In this document: positions 19,065 through 28,164 of the stretch, piece by piece | Position numbering within the stretch: the first letter of the stretch is position 1 | How the letters are laid out: each line of letters begins with the position of its first letter | Notes under the pieces: model-generated | The model's input: the letters and a program-made list of their open reading frames with translations, nothing else | What the model was told of the DNA's origin: nothing | Database searches by the model: none | Translations under genes and position numbers: made by a program | Origin: Pseudomonas sp. TMP9 | Lineage (GTDB): Bacteria > Pseudomonadota > Gammaproteobacteria > Pseudomonadales > Pseudomonadaceae | Reading direction: 5' to 3' | NCBI RefSeq assembly: GCF_037943105.1 | Contig: NZ_CP149803.1 | Coordinates: 248,001 to 312,000 of the forward strand | DNA length: 64,000 nucleotides

Positions 19065-19494
19065 GCGCGGCTCCGAGCTTGAAAGCGAGCAGTATCTTAC
19101 AGAACCGCGGCCTCGTCCGTGGATGCGGGTGATTGCTTCATTGGCGGTTTTTGGTTTTCTGATTGGCTTGATGGTGGGCCGGATGTTCCAGCCTGAGCCG
19201 CTGTTTCTTGAGCGCGTTGAGGTGGTGGAACAAGGCTTAGCGCTGTGGTTCAACAATGAGCCCCACCCACAGGAAGAGCATGTCGGCGGTGTGGTGAATC
19301 TGCGCTTGGAAAGTTTTGGCCGTCAGTTTAACGGCCAGCTCAACATCAACGGACGCCAGGCTAACTGGCGGTTTCAGCGCGAGCGCCGTGATCTGGTGTT
19401 GCGGGTAGTGGCGGCGCGTCCATTGCACGCCGAGTGGCATGCTGAGGAAGTGGACGGAAGCTGGCGGCTGATGGTTAACCTGTCGGAGCAATAA
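19063..19494 (+). CDS. Hypothetical single-pass membrane protein
   Basis: 143 residues; I do not recognise the family. One transmembrane helix at about 22-42 (RVIASLAVFGFLIGLMVGRMF) follows an arginine-rich cytoplasmic tail, and the remainder is a small beta-rich periplasmic domain (LWFNNEPHP, GVVNLRLESFGRQFNGQLNINGRQANWRFQ). A gene at this position next to trmL is, from memory, also present in PAO1 (PA5126). The start at 19063 overlaps the trmL start in the palindrome CATG; an internal ATG at 19123 just before the helix is an alternative that would remove the overlap. The stop codon overlaps the left 33-bp repeat. Confidence 0.65.
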   Translation: MRGSELESEQYLTEPRPRPWMRVIASLAVFGFLIGLMVGRMFQPEPLFLERVEVVEQGLALWFNNEPHPQEEHVGGVVNLRLESFGRQFNGQLNINGRQANWRFQRERRDLVLRVVAARPLHAEWHAEEVDGSWRLMVNLSEQ

Positions 19495-19525
19495 AGAGGG
19501 GATTCCCCGGCCTGCCAATACCAAG
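19493..19525 (-). repeat. Left copy of a 33-bp repeat bracketing the MSHA locus
   Basis: 33 bp beginning at the stop codon of the preceding gene and matching 37466-37498 at 30 of 33 positions in the same orientation. The differences are one C/T and one adjacent pair (AA/TG). The core GGGGATTCCC is palindromic. The right copy sits inside a candidate sRNA gene, so this copy may be a stranded distal module of that RNA. No clear promoter or terminator goes with it. Confidence 0.85.
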
Positions 19526-19962
19526 TCATTCTGACTGTAGGGATCGCTATTTTTGATGATTTAGCCGAGTACAGTGCAAGTGCTGTGTGTGATCTGCTAT
19601 CAATTGGGTCGAATAGCTATATTTTTTCCAGCGCAGTTGTAGCTGGCATCGATGGTGGCGCCAGAATCCTGCCGTAGACGCTTTGTGCTATATATTCCGT
19701 CAAAGATTAATGGCGTTTTAATGCCATCGGCTTGTGGTCTTTAATCGTTTGCGGTGCAAGCGCTTATCATCTGGCTCGAGTAGCGGCGGCTTAATCATGT
19801 GTTAGTAGCGTTTGGTGTTGGCGCAACGCGGATAATGCTAGCGGCGCTCTAGGGGATTCCTATGAGGGGCCGAACGAAATGGAGTATCGGTTAGGCTCAG
19901 GAGTAGACAATTATTCAGCCGTGAGCAGCTGGCAGTGTTGAGTTGGTTGGGGAGTCGCTAAG
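19526..19962. other. Leader region upstream of the MSHA operon
   Basis: 437 bp with no gene I can support and visibly richer in A+T than the flanking genes. It should hold the msh promoter, but no good sigma-70 pair or plus-strand sigma-54 site is visible. ATGGC-N8-GCCAT (19710-19727) forms a small hairpin. AGGGGATTCC, the core of the 33-bp repeat, recurs at about 19851-19860. Confidence 0.5.
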
Positions 19963-20883
19963 TTGGCATGGTTTGCTAGAAAAAAAATAACGGCAGCCAA
20001 CGGTTTGTTGGGTATTGAGACCGGTCCGGAGGGCATCGCGCTCGCGCGGGTGGTGCGTGAGCCCGGGCAGCCGGCGACTCTGCTTGAATGTCAATTCCAT
20101 CCAGCAAGCCTGGCTGAGCAGCCTGCGCTGCTGAAGCGCCTGGTCGATGAACTGGGTTTTGTTGGCATGCCGGTTAATTTGCTGCTTCACCCCGCCACTT
20201 ACCAAATGCTCCTCCTCGACAGCCCCGAGGTGCCAGTCGAGGAGCTGCGCGACGCCCTGCGTTGGCGTATTAAAGAGCTAATTTCTGAACCCATCGACGA
20301 CGTTGCCCTCGATGCCTTCATCTTGCCCGAAGATGCGTATCGTGGCCGCTCACGCATGGCCTATTGCGCGGTATTGAACAAAGTACGCATGCACGCCTGG
20401 AATGGTATGTGTGCGAATGCTGGGTTGCAGTTACGCAGTATCGATGTCACCGAAATGGCGTTTCGCAACCTAGGCTTGCTGGCCGGCTGTAATGGTATGA
20501 GCCTGGCCATGCTGCGTTTACGCTCAAGTGAAGGGTTGATCACGGTGCAGCATGGTGCTGACCTCTATATGGCGCGCCGTATAGAGCAAGGCCTTGATCA
20601 GGCCGCGCAGGACTTTTCTACCATCACCCTAGAGATTCAGCGCTCGCTGGACTACTACGAAAGCCAGCTCGGTAAAGGTTATATAAATCGCCTGCTGCTG
20701 CTGCCTATGAAGCGTAACGGTGAAGCAGCATTACAGGCCTTGTCCAGCGGGCTTGCTGTGAAGCTACAGGCACTGGGTTTGCGTGATCTGTTTCCCGACC
20801 AACTCGGCGCTGAGGTGTCTGAGCAAGAGCAGGCTTACTGCATGGCAGCCGTTGGCGCGGCGCTGCGCCAGGAGGTTGGCTGA
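19963..20883 (+). CDS. mshI: MSHA biogenesis protein MshI (PilM-like actin-fold)
   Basis: 306 residues, a PilM/MshI-type cytoplasmic actin-fold protein that links the pilus alignment subcomplex to the inner-membrane machinery. N-terminal MAWFARKK then GLLGIETGPEGIALARV (first phosphate-loop-like segment); later NLGLLAGCNGMSLAMLRL and ITLEIQRSLDYYESQ typical of PilM-type folds. The start is TTG, supported by GGGGAG 8 nt upstream; no in-frame ATG is available nearby. First gene of the msh operon. The stop overlaps the next start by one base (TGATG). Confidence 0.88.
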   Translation: MAWFARKKITAANGLLGIETGPEGIALARVVREPGQPATLLECQFHPASLAEQPALLKRLVDELGFVGMPVNLLLHPATYQMLLLDSPEVPVEELRDALRWRIKELISEPIDDVALDAFILPEDAYRGRSRMAYCAVLNKVRMHAWNGMCANAGLQLRSIDVTEMAFRNLGLLAGCNGMSLAMLRLRSSEGLITVQHGADLYMARRIEQGLDQAAQDFSTITLEIQRSLDYYESQLGKGYINRLLLLPMKRNGEAALQALSSGLAVKLQALGLRDLFPDQLGAEVSEQEQAYCMAAVGAALRQEVG

Positions 20884-21491
20884 TGCAGAACCTCAACCTT
20901 TTTCAAGTTGAGCGCAAGCAGCGCTCAGGGCCGCGTAATCGCCATATTTTGATGGGGCTGGCTGCAGTGCTGTTGCTCTGTGTTGTGCATGCCAGCTGGC
21001 AAATGTGGCAGTTAAAGGCAGGCGCGCAGCGCTTAGAAAAGGTGCAAGCGCTGGCTCAGGAACAAGAGGCAAGCCTTGAGGTTGCACGGGGCAGTTTTAT
21101 TGAGCCGCAGATGGATGAGCGTCTACCTCTGGAGTTGTCTGTAAGAGAACGTGATAACCGTGAGCTGCAACGCTTGATCGCCTATCTGCAATTGCTCAGC
21201 AGCCAGCGTAATGCAGGATTTGTGGCCCCTTTGCTGGCGTTGACTGAGCACCATCCCGCCACTGGCTTGTGGCTCAGTGGCATCAGTTTACGTGAGGGTG
21301 GTCGGCACATGCGTTTGCAAGGTCTCAGTCAGGATCAGGAGTTGTTGCCTGCGTATTTGCAGCGTTTAGGCCAGAGCCCAGTGTTCAGTGGGCGCGAGTT
21401 CGCGCGTTTCGATGTACAGCGCGGTGACGACCACTTGTTGCATTTTGACTTGTCCTCAATGCTCAAGGATCAGGAGGTCGACGATGAGTAA
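20883..21491 (+). CDS. MSHA biogenesis PilN-like protein
   Basis: 202 residues: short cytoplasmic N-terminus MQNLNLFQVERKQ resembling the PilN peptide that contacts PilM, one transmembrane helix (about 23-40, ILMGLAAVLLLCVVHAS), a coiled-coil segment and a small periplasmic ferredoxin-like domain. In MSHA loci this gene sits between mshI and mshJ and is sometimes called mshI2. It starts on the mshI stop codon and its end overlaps mshJ by 8 nt. Confidence 0.82.
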   Translation: MQNLNLFQVERKQRSGPRNRHILMGLAAVLLLCVVHASWQMWQLKAGAQRLEKVQALAQEQEASLEVARGSFIEPQMDERLPLELSVRERDNRELQRLIAYLQLLSSQRNAGFVAPLLALTEHHPATGLWLSGISLREGGRHMRLQGLSQDQELLPAYLQRLGQSPVFSGREFARFDVQRGDDHLLHFDLSSMLKDQEVDDE

Positions 21492-22161
21492 GTGGCGGCA
21501 ACGCTGGTATGCCATGGCGCCCCGCGAGCGCTGGTTAGCCTTTGCAGTAGGGTTGGGCGTATTGGGCATGCTTTATGTGCTGTTGATCGGCGACCCGCTC
21601 AACCTGCGCCTGACAAAACAAAACAGCGGTTGGCAACTGGCTGAAGGTCGACGTTTGAGTGCTGAAGCTGAGCTGCTTGAGCTACAGGCGCGCTTGGCTG
21701 CTGACCCTAATATGCAATACCGCAGTGCTTTGCTGGCGGCGTCTGCCAGTCGCGGAGAGTTGATTCGACAAATCGATCAGTACACCGCTGAGCTGGTCAC
21801 CCCGCAGAAAATGCAGGCGGTACTGCAGGCGTTGCTGCGCAAACAGCCGCAGCTAAAGGTGGTGGGCATGACCAGCTTCAGCGAGCCGGTAGAGCTGACA
21901 AGCGCTGAACCTGCCGCGTCGCCAGACCCGCAAGCGGTTGTTGCGGCGCCGGCTGTAACGCTTTATCGGCATGGCCTGCAGCTGCAACTGGAAGGGGGTT
22001 ACTTCGATCTGCTTAGCTACTTACAGGCTGTGCAGGCCAGTGGCTGGCAGCTCAACTGGGACAGCCTCGAATACCAAGTCGGCGAAGCCGGGCCCACAAA
22101 AGCCACTATCCAGCTCAAGCTCTACACCTTGAGCCGCCATGCGGGGTGGGTCGGTGTATAG
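21484..22161 (+). CDS. mshJ: MSHA biogenesis protein MshJ (PilO-like)
   Basis: 225 residues: cytoplasmic MSKWRQRWYAMAPRERW, one transmembrane helix (about 18-37), a periplasmic coiled coil (LSAEAELLELQARL) and a C-terminal ferredoxin-like domain (GLQLQLEGGYFDLLSYLQAVQASGWQ). PilO family members pair with PilN in the periplasm to align the secretin with the inner-membrane platform. I place the start at ATG 21484, where the conserved N-terminus begins; it overlaps the upstream stop. The 3' end overlaps mshK by 23 nt. Confidence 0.88.
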   Translation: MSKWRQRWYAMAPRERWLAFAVGLGVLGMLYVLLIGDPLNLRLTKQNSGWQLAEGRRLSAEAELLELQARLAADPNMQYRSALLAASASRGELIRQIDQYTAELVTPQKMQAVLQALLRKQPQLKVVGMTSFSEPVELTSAEPAASPDPQAVVAAPAVTLYRHGLQLQLEGGYFDLLSYLQAVQASGWQLNWDSLEYQVGEAGPTKATIQLKLYTLSRHAGWVGV

Positions 22162-22477
22162 AGCCCTTTTATTCAGTCTTTTGTTCTGTGCCAGCATAAC
22201 GTTTGCGGCCAACCCTGGCCGTGACCCGACGTTGCCTCCGCAGAATCTGCTGCCTGCCACGGTAGCTGCAAGCGACAACGCGCCGATGGTGCTGCAGGCC
22301 GTCGTTCGTGGTGCAAAGGGCAGTCAGGCGATGATCGCCGGGCAGACACTGCGTGTCGGCGACACCGTCGCCGATGCTCGCGTGTTAGCCATATATGCAC
22401 ATTCCGTATTGATTGAGCGTCAGGGCCAGCGTCAGCTGCTGCGTCTGGCAGAACCCGTTATGCAACCGAGCCGATGA
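22139..22477 (+). CDS. mshK: MSHA biogenesis protein MshK (PilP-like)
   Basis: 112 residues: signal sequence about 1-23 (ALLFSLLFCASITFA), then the RDPTLPP motif common to PilP/MshK/GspC-type proteins and a small beta domain (MVLQAVVRGAKGSQAMIAGQTLRVGDTV...ARVLAIYAHSVLIERQGQR) that should contact the secretin. A GTG at 22154 is an alternative start that shortens the overlap with mshJ. The stop overlaps mshL by 4 nt. Confidence 0.86.
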   Translation: MRGGSVYRALLFSLLFCASITFAANPGRDPTLPPQNLLPATVAASDNAPMVLQAVVRGAKGSQAMIAGQTLRVGDTVADARVLAIYAHSVLIERQGQRQLLRLAEPVMQPSR

Positions 22478-24081
22478 TGCCCATGATCAGATTTCTGCCC
22501 AGCGCCTGCCTGCTGAGCCTGGCCTGCCTGCTGACCGCCTGCCAGACCTTTACCGATGGCGATAAGCAGCTCTACGAACAGAGTAACAAGCTGCTTGATG
22601 AAAGCCTCAAGCAGGCCCAGGCCGAGCGCAAGGTTGCGCCGCCAAAAGCAGTACAAGCTGCTTTATTGCCGCCTATTAGCAGTAGCTACAGCACTGGCCC
22701 GCGGTTTGATGTGGCGGCCAAGGACCTGCCGGCCCGTGACTTCTTTCTTAGTTTGATGGAAGGCGCCGGACAAAACCTAGTGGTGCATCCGGAAGTGGCT
22801 GGCACCATCACCTTCAGCCTGCGCCGTGTGACGCTTGATGAGGTGCTGGCTGCAGTTCGGGACAGTTACGGCTATGACTTCCGCCGAACTAGCTACGGTT
22901 ATCAAATCCTGCCCAACAAAGTGATCACCCGCAGCTATGACCTCAACTACCTGAACTTGCAGCGCATGGGTCAGACCGATACGCGGGTTAGCTCGGGTCA
23001 AGTGGAAAATAACAACAGCAGTAATTCGGGTATCACCAATACGGCTGGCAATACTGGCAACGGCGGTAGCTCTGCCACGACCCTAAATGCCAGTCAGGTC
23101 AGCACCACCAGTAATGTCGATTTCTGGAGTGAAGTGCGCTTGGTCGTCGAGATGATCGTCGGCGCAGATACCAATAGCAGCGTGATGATCAACCCGCAGG
23201 CCAGCTTGCTCGTGGTAAAGGCTAACAGCGCTGCACAGGAAGACGTTGCTCGATTCCTAGAGCAGGCGCAGGCCAATTTGCAGCGTCAGGTGATACTGGA
23301 AACCAAGATTTTGGAGGTGCAACTCTCTGATGGTTTTCAAGCAGGTATCAGTTGGGATCAGTTGGGCGGGGATGTCAGCAGCTCACTCAGCAACGCAGCA
23401 TTAAGTGGGCCGACTGGCGTGAACGGTGTGTTTGGCGTGGCGCTGAGCCTGGGTGACTTCACCGGGCTAATCGAGTTGCTGGAAACTCAAGGCGATGTAC
23501 GCGTACTGTCTAGCCCGCGGATCTCAACGCTGAATAATCAAAAGGCGGTGATTAAGGTTGGTACGGATGAGTTCTTTGTGACTAACGTCTCGTCCACCAG
23601 TTCAACCACTAACGCCGGTGGTGTGACTGAACCGACGCAAGACATTACCTTAACGCCGTTTTTCTCTGGCATCTCTCTGGACGTTACTCCGCAGATTGAC
23701 CAGAACGACACCGTCACCTTACACGTAAGGCCAACGGTTAGCCGAGTGCGCGACCAGAATAAGGTGATTACGCTGGGCCAGGACAACGTTTTCAACTTGC
23801 CACTGGCACTCTCTACCACGCGCCAGTCCGACTCGATTGTGCGCGCGCGCAGTGGTCAGGTGGTGGTCATTGGCGGGTTGCTGCAGAACAACAATGAAAA
23901 TACTGATGCCAATATTCCTTGGGCTAGCAGACTGCCAATCATTGGCAGTCTGTTTCAGCAGCAGCGTAAATCGCTGCAGCAGAGCGAGTTAGTGATTCTT
24001 ATGCGCCCACAAGTGGTTAACGATGAGGTGTGGCTGAATGAGTTGCGCAAAAGTGCGCAAACGTTCAAAGAGTTGAGATAG
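22474..24081 (+). CDS. mshL: MSHA outer-membrane secretin MshL
   Basis: 535-residue lipoprotein secretin (GspD/PilQ superfamily), the outer-membrane pore for the pilus. Lipobox LLTAC with lipidated Cys23. A secretin/TonB short N-terminal domain (about 75-135, FFLSLMEGAGQNLVVHPEVAGTITF), an Asn/Ser/Gly-rich loop (about 178-210), then the secretin core from about 270 (VILETKILEVQLSDGFQAGISW) to the end, with VRVLSSPRISTLNNQKAVIKVG and the lip motif VVVIGGLLQ. Four-base overlap with mshK, 4-bp gap to mshM. Confidence 0.95.
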   Translation: MMPMIRFLPSACLLSLACLLTACQTFTDGDKQLYEQSNKLLDESLKQAQAERKVAPPKAVQAALLPPISSSYSTGPRFDVAAKDLPARDFFLSLMEGAGQNLVVHPEVAGTITFSLRRVTLDEVLAAVRDSYGYDFRRTSYGYQILPNKVITRSYDLNYLNLQRMGQTDTRVSSGQVENNNSSNSGITNTAGNTGNGGSSATTLNASQVSTTSNVDFWSEVRLVVEMIVGADTNSSVMINPQASLLVVKANSAAQEDVARFLEQAQANLQRQVILETKILEVQLSDGFQAGISWDQLGGDVSSSLSNAALSGPTGVNGVFGVALSLGDFTGLIELLETQGDVRVLSSPRISTLNNQKAVIKVGTDEFFVTNVSSTSSTTNAGGVTEPTQDITLTPFFSGISLDVTPQIDQNDTVTLHVRPTVSRVRDQNKVITLGQDNVFNLPLALSTTRQSDSIVRARSGQVVVIGGLLQNNNENTDANIPWASRLPIIGSLFQQQRKSLQQSELVILMRPQVVNDEVWLNELRKSAQTFKELR

Positions 24082-24085
24082 GGCG

Positions 24086-25018
24086 ATGTATGAAGCCTTT
24101 TTCGGTCTGCACGAAAAGCCCTTCGCGCTGACTCCTAATACCGGTTTTTTAGTGCAGTTGGCGCCTTATCAGGCATGCCTCAATCTGCTGCGTGTAGCGC
24201 TGGATGAGGGTGAAGGTTTCATTAAAGTCACCGGCGAGGTTGGCACAGGCAAAACGCTGTTGTGTCGAACGCTACTCAATCAGCTAGACGATGCGCGCTT
24301 CCAGTTGGCCTACCTGCCTAATCCCGAGATGAACCCTGTGGGGCTGCGTCAGGCGATTGCCCGCGAACTGGGAGTGGCTGATGCTGAGGACTCGGATGCC
24401 CAAGGCTTATTGGAGGCATTGCATCATCGGCTGATTGAGTTGGCTGTCACGGGTAAAAGTACGGTGGTGTTGATTGATGAGGCACAGGCGCTCCCCCCCG
24501 AGACGCTTGAGGCGTTGCGCTTGTTGACCAATCTGGAAACTGAACAAGCCAAGCTGTTGCAGGTAGTGCTGTTCGGCCAGCCGGAGTTGGATGAAACGCT
24601 GGCGCGTCCGGAGTTTCGCCAGTTGCTACAGCGCATCACCTTTTCTTATAAGTTGCGGGCGTTGGATGTGAGGGATGCTACTCGCTACCTGAGTGAGCGT
24701 CTGGCTGTTGCGGGTTATCGTGGCGAGCCGCTATTCGCCCCAGCCGCCGTGCAGCAGTTGGTGCACGGCAGTGGCGGTATTCCGCGCTTGCTCAATATTC
24801 TCGCGCACAAGGCGCTGATGGTGGCGTTTGGTGAGGGCGTGCGTCAGGTTCGCAGTCGTCATATCAAACGTGCGCAGATGGACACCGATGGTGCTCAAGC
24901 CTTTCTTAAACGGCGTTCGCCTTGGTTGGGGGTTGGTATGGCTGCGGGCGCGTTTTCCATTGTGCTGATAATCGGTGTCTGGCCTTGGCTGGAGCGCTGG
25001 CGGGAGTTGCTGCCATGA
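24086..25018 (+). CDS. mshM: MSHA biogenesis ATPase MshM (ExeA-like)
   Basis: 310 residues. AAA+ ATPase of the ExeA/GspA group: Walker A GEVGTGKT (50-57), Walker B VVLIDEAQ (near 130), sensor region FGQPELDETL and RITFSYKLRALD. A C-terminal transmembrane helix (about 285-303) anchors it in the inner membrane; no peptidoglycan-binding domain follows, unlike full ExeA. Likely helps secretin assembly through the cell wall. The mshN start overlaps its stop (ATGA). Confidence 0.92.
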   Translation: MYEAFFGLHEKPFALTPNTGFLVQLAPYQACLNLLRVALDEGEGFIKVTGEVGTGKTLLCRTLLNQLDDARFQLAYLPNPEMNPVGLRQAIARELGVADAEDSDAQGLLEALHHRLIELAVTGKSTVVLIDEAQALPPETLEALRLLTNLETEQAKLLQVVLFGQPELDETLARPEFRQLLQRITFSYKLRALDVRDATRYLSERLAVAGYRGEPLFAPAAVQQLVHGSGGIPRLLNILAHKALMVAFGEGVRQVRSRHIKRAQMDTDGAQAFLKRRSPWLGVGMAAGAFSIVLIIGVWPWLERWRELLP

Positions 25019-26376
25019 GCCTGGTTAACGACATGTTGCGTGACTTGGAAGCCCGTCGTGCAGCGCCTGCCGAGCGCGTGCAGCTGGATGGCCTGTATGC
25101 CGTGGATGAAGTGGCGGCAGCACGGCGTGACCGCTATGCGCTGTTACGCCGTGGCGTTCTCTGGGCTGCAGCGGTTATTTTGATCAGTGCGCTGGTCTGG
25201 CTTGGCATCGGTCATGTAGTCAACAGCGCACCACCGGTAGCCACTGTCACCGAGCCCGTCGAGCAGCCGCTGGCGGTGGTTGCACCGGTGCAGATTCTTG
25301 ATGTTCTGCCGCAGCACGATGCGCGCGGTCTGGTCTTACAGCTGCTGCTCGATAGGGCTGTGTCTTATCAGCGTAGCGAAGAAAGTGGTGTCGTCAGTTT
25401 GCGTCTGCAGGCTACGCAGCTGCCTGGTGAGCTGCAGCAGGGTCGCGTGCAGCGTGATGGGCGCAGCATGTCCTGGCGGGTCGAGAACAAGGGTGCAGAT
25501 GTAGACATTCTGTTGGTAGGGCTGGGCGATAGCTTGGAAGTGCGCGACCGCCTAGAGGTTGCTGGCGATCGTTGGATGCTTTGGATCGAGGTGCCTTTAA
25601 CCGCGCCGCTGGACACCATAGACGCGCCCCTGGCATTACTGGACCTGCCCGCCGCTGAAACAGCCTCGGTGAATACTGAATCCCTATTACCCGCCTGGGT
25701 GAGCGCTCCTCTGGTAAGTGACGGGGTTGCACCTGCTTCCGCAGAACCGTTAACGCTGCCGGCTGCTGAAGCGCGGCCTATTGGCCCGCCCCAAGTTAAG
25801 ATTGAAGCGTACCGTCCGAATGGCTTGGAGTTAGCTCGGCAAGCGTTGCAGAGCGGCGATACTGCCCGGGCCATTAATGAGTTAGAGGCCTTACAGAAAA
25901 CCCGAGGGCAAGACCCAGAAGTATTGCGCTGGTTGGCACGAGCTTATTTGGCTGCAGACGATCAGCAGCGCTTGCTCACGTGGTTGCCTGAGCAGTTAGT
26001 GCAGCTGCCCTATGACAGTGAGCTGCGTTTGTTGTTGGCTCGCTCGCAGCTTCAAGCCGGTGATGCGCAGGCCGCTGCTGCAACACTGGAACAGAATCCG
26101 CCTCGCCTAGAGCAAGAGCCGAACTATTTTGCGCTGCTCGCGGCTGTCTATCAGCAAACCGAACAGTGGCAGAAGAGCGCCGACGTGTACCGGCAGATGA
26201 TTGTTCTGCGGCCCAGCCAAGCGACTTGGCAGCTGGGCTTGGCCATTGCGCTTGAGCAACTTGATCAGCCCTCTCAGGCAGGGCAGCATTATCGCTTGGC
26301 GTTGCAGGGTGTGGGTTTGGATGACAGTTCACGGCGTTTTGCCAGTGAGCGCGGCAACGTGTTGGGGAGTGAGTGA
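25015..26376 (+). CDS. mshN: MSHA biogenesis TPR protein MshN
   Basis: 453 residues: conserved N-terminus MSLVNDMLRDLEARR, a transmembrane helix (about 43-65, GVLWAAAVILISALVWLGIGHVV), an AMIN-like beta domain (about 85-200: GLVLQLLLDRAVSYQR, GVVSLRLQATQLPGELQQGRV) and C-terminal tetratricopeptide repeats (about 265-440: ARQALQSGDTARAINELEAL, LLARSQLQAGDAQAAAATLEQ). Likely a periplasmic scaffold, possibly contacting peptidoglycan through the AMIN-like part. Ends on the mshE start codon (TGATG). Confidence 0.88.
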   Translation: MSLVNDMLRDLEARRAAPAERVQLDGLYAVDEVAAARRDRYALLRRGVLWAAAVILISALVWLGIGHVVNSAPPVATVTEPVEQPLAVVAPVQILDVLPQHDARGLVLQLLLDRAVSYQRSEESGVVSLRLQATQLPGELQQGRVQRDGRSMSWRVENKGADVDILLVGLGDSLEVRDRLEVAGDRWMLWIEVPLTAPLDTIDAPLALLDLPAAETASVNTESLLPAWVSAPLVSDGVAPASAEPLTLPAAEARPIGPPQVKIEAYRPNGLELARQALQSGDTARAINELEALQKTRGQDPEVLRWLARAYLAADDQQRLLTWLPEQLVQLPYDSELRLLLARSQLQAGDAQAAAATLEQNPPRLEQEPNYFALLAAVYQQTEQWQKSADVYRQMIVLRPSQATWQLGLAIALEQLDQPSQAGQHYRLALQGVGLDDSSRRFASERGNVLGSE

Positions 26377-28100
26377 TGAGTCAGGATGATGTTCGTCAAC
26401 GTAAGGTTCGCCTTGGCGACTTGCTGATTCAGGCCGGACTGCTCAGCGATGCACAGCTGCAACTGGCCCTGCAGGATCAGAAGCGCACGGGCTCGAAACT
26501 GGGGCGAACCGTCATCGACATGGGCTTTGTCGACGAGGGCCGTCTGCTGACGGCGTTGTCCGAGCAGATGAAGATTCCATTCATCGACCTCAAGCACTTC
26601 AAATTCAATCAAGAGCTGGTGCAGCTTCTGCCAGAAGCCATGGCCCGCCGCTTTCGTGCGTTGGTGCTGTCGCGGGAGGGCGGCGGCCTGCTGGTCGGCA
26701 TGTCCGACCCGCTGGATCTGTTCGCGCTGGACGAGATGGACCGCATCCTTAAAGTGCGGGTGCAGCCAGCGGTGGTGCGTGAAGCCGAACTGCTGGCGAC
26801 CTTGGATAATGTGTACCGACGCACCAGTGAAATTGCATCGATTGCCGGTGAGCTGGAGGGCGAACTCAAGGACAGCGATTTCGACCTGTCCAAACTGGGT
26901 GCCGACAGTAACACCGACGCGCCGGTGGTGCGCCTGCTACAAACCCTGTTTGAAGACGCCGTGCAGATGAAAGCCTCGGACATTCACATTGAGCCCGATG
27001 AAGGCCTGGTGCGTATTCGCCAGCGGATCGACGGTGTGCTCAACGAGCAGGTAATGAAAGAGGCGCGGGTTGCATCGGCGTTGGTTATGCGCTTGAAAAT
27101 CATGTCCGGTTTGGATATTTCCGAAAAGCGTTTGCCTCAGGACGGGCGCTTCAATATTCGGGTTAAGGGCCGCGCTATCGATGTGCGGGTCTCAACCATG
27201 CCGGTGCAGTTCGGCGAATCCGTGGTGATGCGTCTGCTCGACCAGAGCGGTGGCGTGGCCAATCTAGATGCCAGCGGCATGCCGCCAGATATGCTGGTGC
27301 GCTTCCGTCGACTTTTGCAGCGCCCTTATGGCCTGGTGCTCGTCACTGGCCCTACCGGCTCGGGTAAAACCACCACGCTGTACGCAGGACTTGCTGAGCT
27401 AAACAGCCCAGAAAAGAAGATCATCACCGTGGAAGACCCGGTTGAATACCGCTTGCCGCGGGTCAACCAAGTTCAGGTCAATGCCAAGATCGACTTGAGT
27501 TTCGCCCGCGTGCTGCGCGCCGCCCTGCGTCAGGACCCAGATATTGTGCTGATCGGAGAGATGCGTGATCAAGAGACCGCAGAGATCGGCTTGCGCGCCG
27601 CCCTTACCGGTCACCTGGTGTTGTCGACCTTGCACACCAACGATGCGTTGACATCAGCCATGCGTCTAATAGACATGGGGGCTGAACCTTTTCTCGTGGC
27701 CACCTCATTGAATGCTGTGTTGGCCCAACGGCTGGTACGTCGCGTATGTGAAAACTGCATGCAGGAGCATGTGCCGGAGCCGCGTCAGGTGGTCTGGCTT
27801 GAAGCGCTGTACAAAGCGCCGCTGGCTGGCCGAAGCTTCAAACGCGGGGCGGGTTGTCATCAGTGCCATAACACCGGCTATGCCGGACGAGTCGGCGTCT
27901 TCGAGTTACTGGAAATGGATGAGGGTATGATTGCTGCCCTGCGTCGCAATGACCCGCAAGGTTTTGCTGAGGCGGCACAGGCCAGCGCCAATTATCGACC
28001 GTTGGCCGCCTGTGCCCTGGACTATGCATTGGCTGGAGTCACCAGCATCGAGGAGGTGCTGAAAGTCTGCGCCACCCTGACCGATGAGCTAGCCGGCTGA
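26376..28100 (+). CDS. mshE: MSHA pilus extension ATPase MshE with c-di-GMP-binding MshEN domain
   Basis: 574 residues, GspE/PilB-type hexameric motor. The N-terminus holds two 24-residue c-di-GMP-binding motifs: residues 12-35 begin RLGDLLIQAG and end ALQDQ; residues 41-64 begin KLGRTVIDMG and end ALSEQ. The motor has the Asp box EDPVEYR, Walker A GPTGSGKT (about 325-332), Walker B-like DPDIVLIGEMRD and the His box HLVLSTLHTNDA. A zinc-type tetracysteine (CENC near 458, CHQC near 494) precedes NTGYAGRVGVFELL. I chose ATG 26376, which shares one base with the mshN stop; a GTG lies one codon upstream. Confidence 0.96.
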   Translation: MSQDDVRQRKVRLGDLLIQAGLLSDAQLQLALQDQKRTGSKLGRTVIDMGFVDEGRLLTALSEQMKIPFIDLKHFKFNQELVQLLPEAMARRFRALVLSREGGGLLVGMSDPLDLFALDEMDRILKVRVQPAVVREAELLATLDNVYRRTSEIASIAGELEGELKDSDFDLSKLGADSNTDAPVVRLLQTLFEDAVQMKASDIHIEPDEGLVRIRQRIDGVLNEQVMKEARVASALVMRLKIMSGLDISEKRLPQDGRFNIRVKGRAIDVRVSTMPVQFGESVVMRLLDQSGGVANLDASGMPPDMLVRFRRLLQRPYGLVLVTGPTGSGKTTTLYAGLAELNSPEKKIITVEDPVEYRLPRVNQVQVNAKIDLSFARVLRAALRQDPDIVLIGEMRDQETAEIGLRAALTGHLVLSTLHTNDALTSAMRLIDMGAEPFLVATSLNAVLAQRLVRRVCENCMQEHVPEPRQVVWLEALYKAPLAGRSFKRGAGCHQCHNTGYAGRVGVFELLEMDEGMIAALRRNDPQGFAEAAQASANYRPLAACALDYALAGVTSIEEVLKVCATLTDELAG

Positions 28101-28164
28101 TGCAGGCATATTTCCGCACAATTAATACGCAATGGCTCCCTGCGCGCATGGGTGTGTACTTGCC

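Noticed and set aside
19616..19630. Sigma-54-like GG-N10-GC on the minus strand facing the left 33-bp repeat
   Set aside because: Only the invariant GG and GC match (TGGAAAAAATATAGCT); the rest is far from consensus and A/T-rich, so chance is likely.
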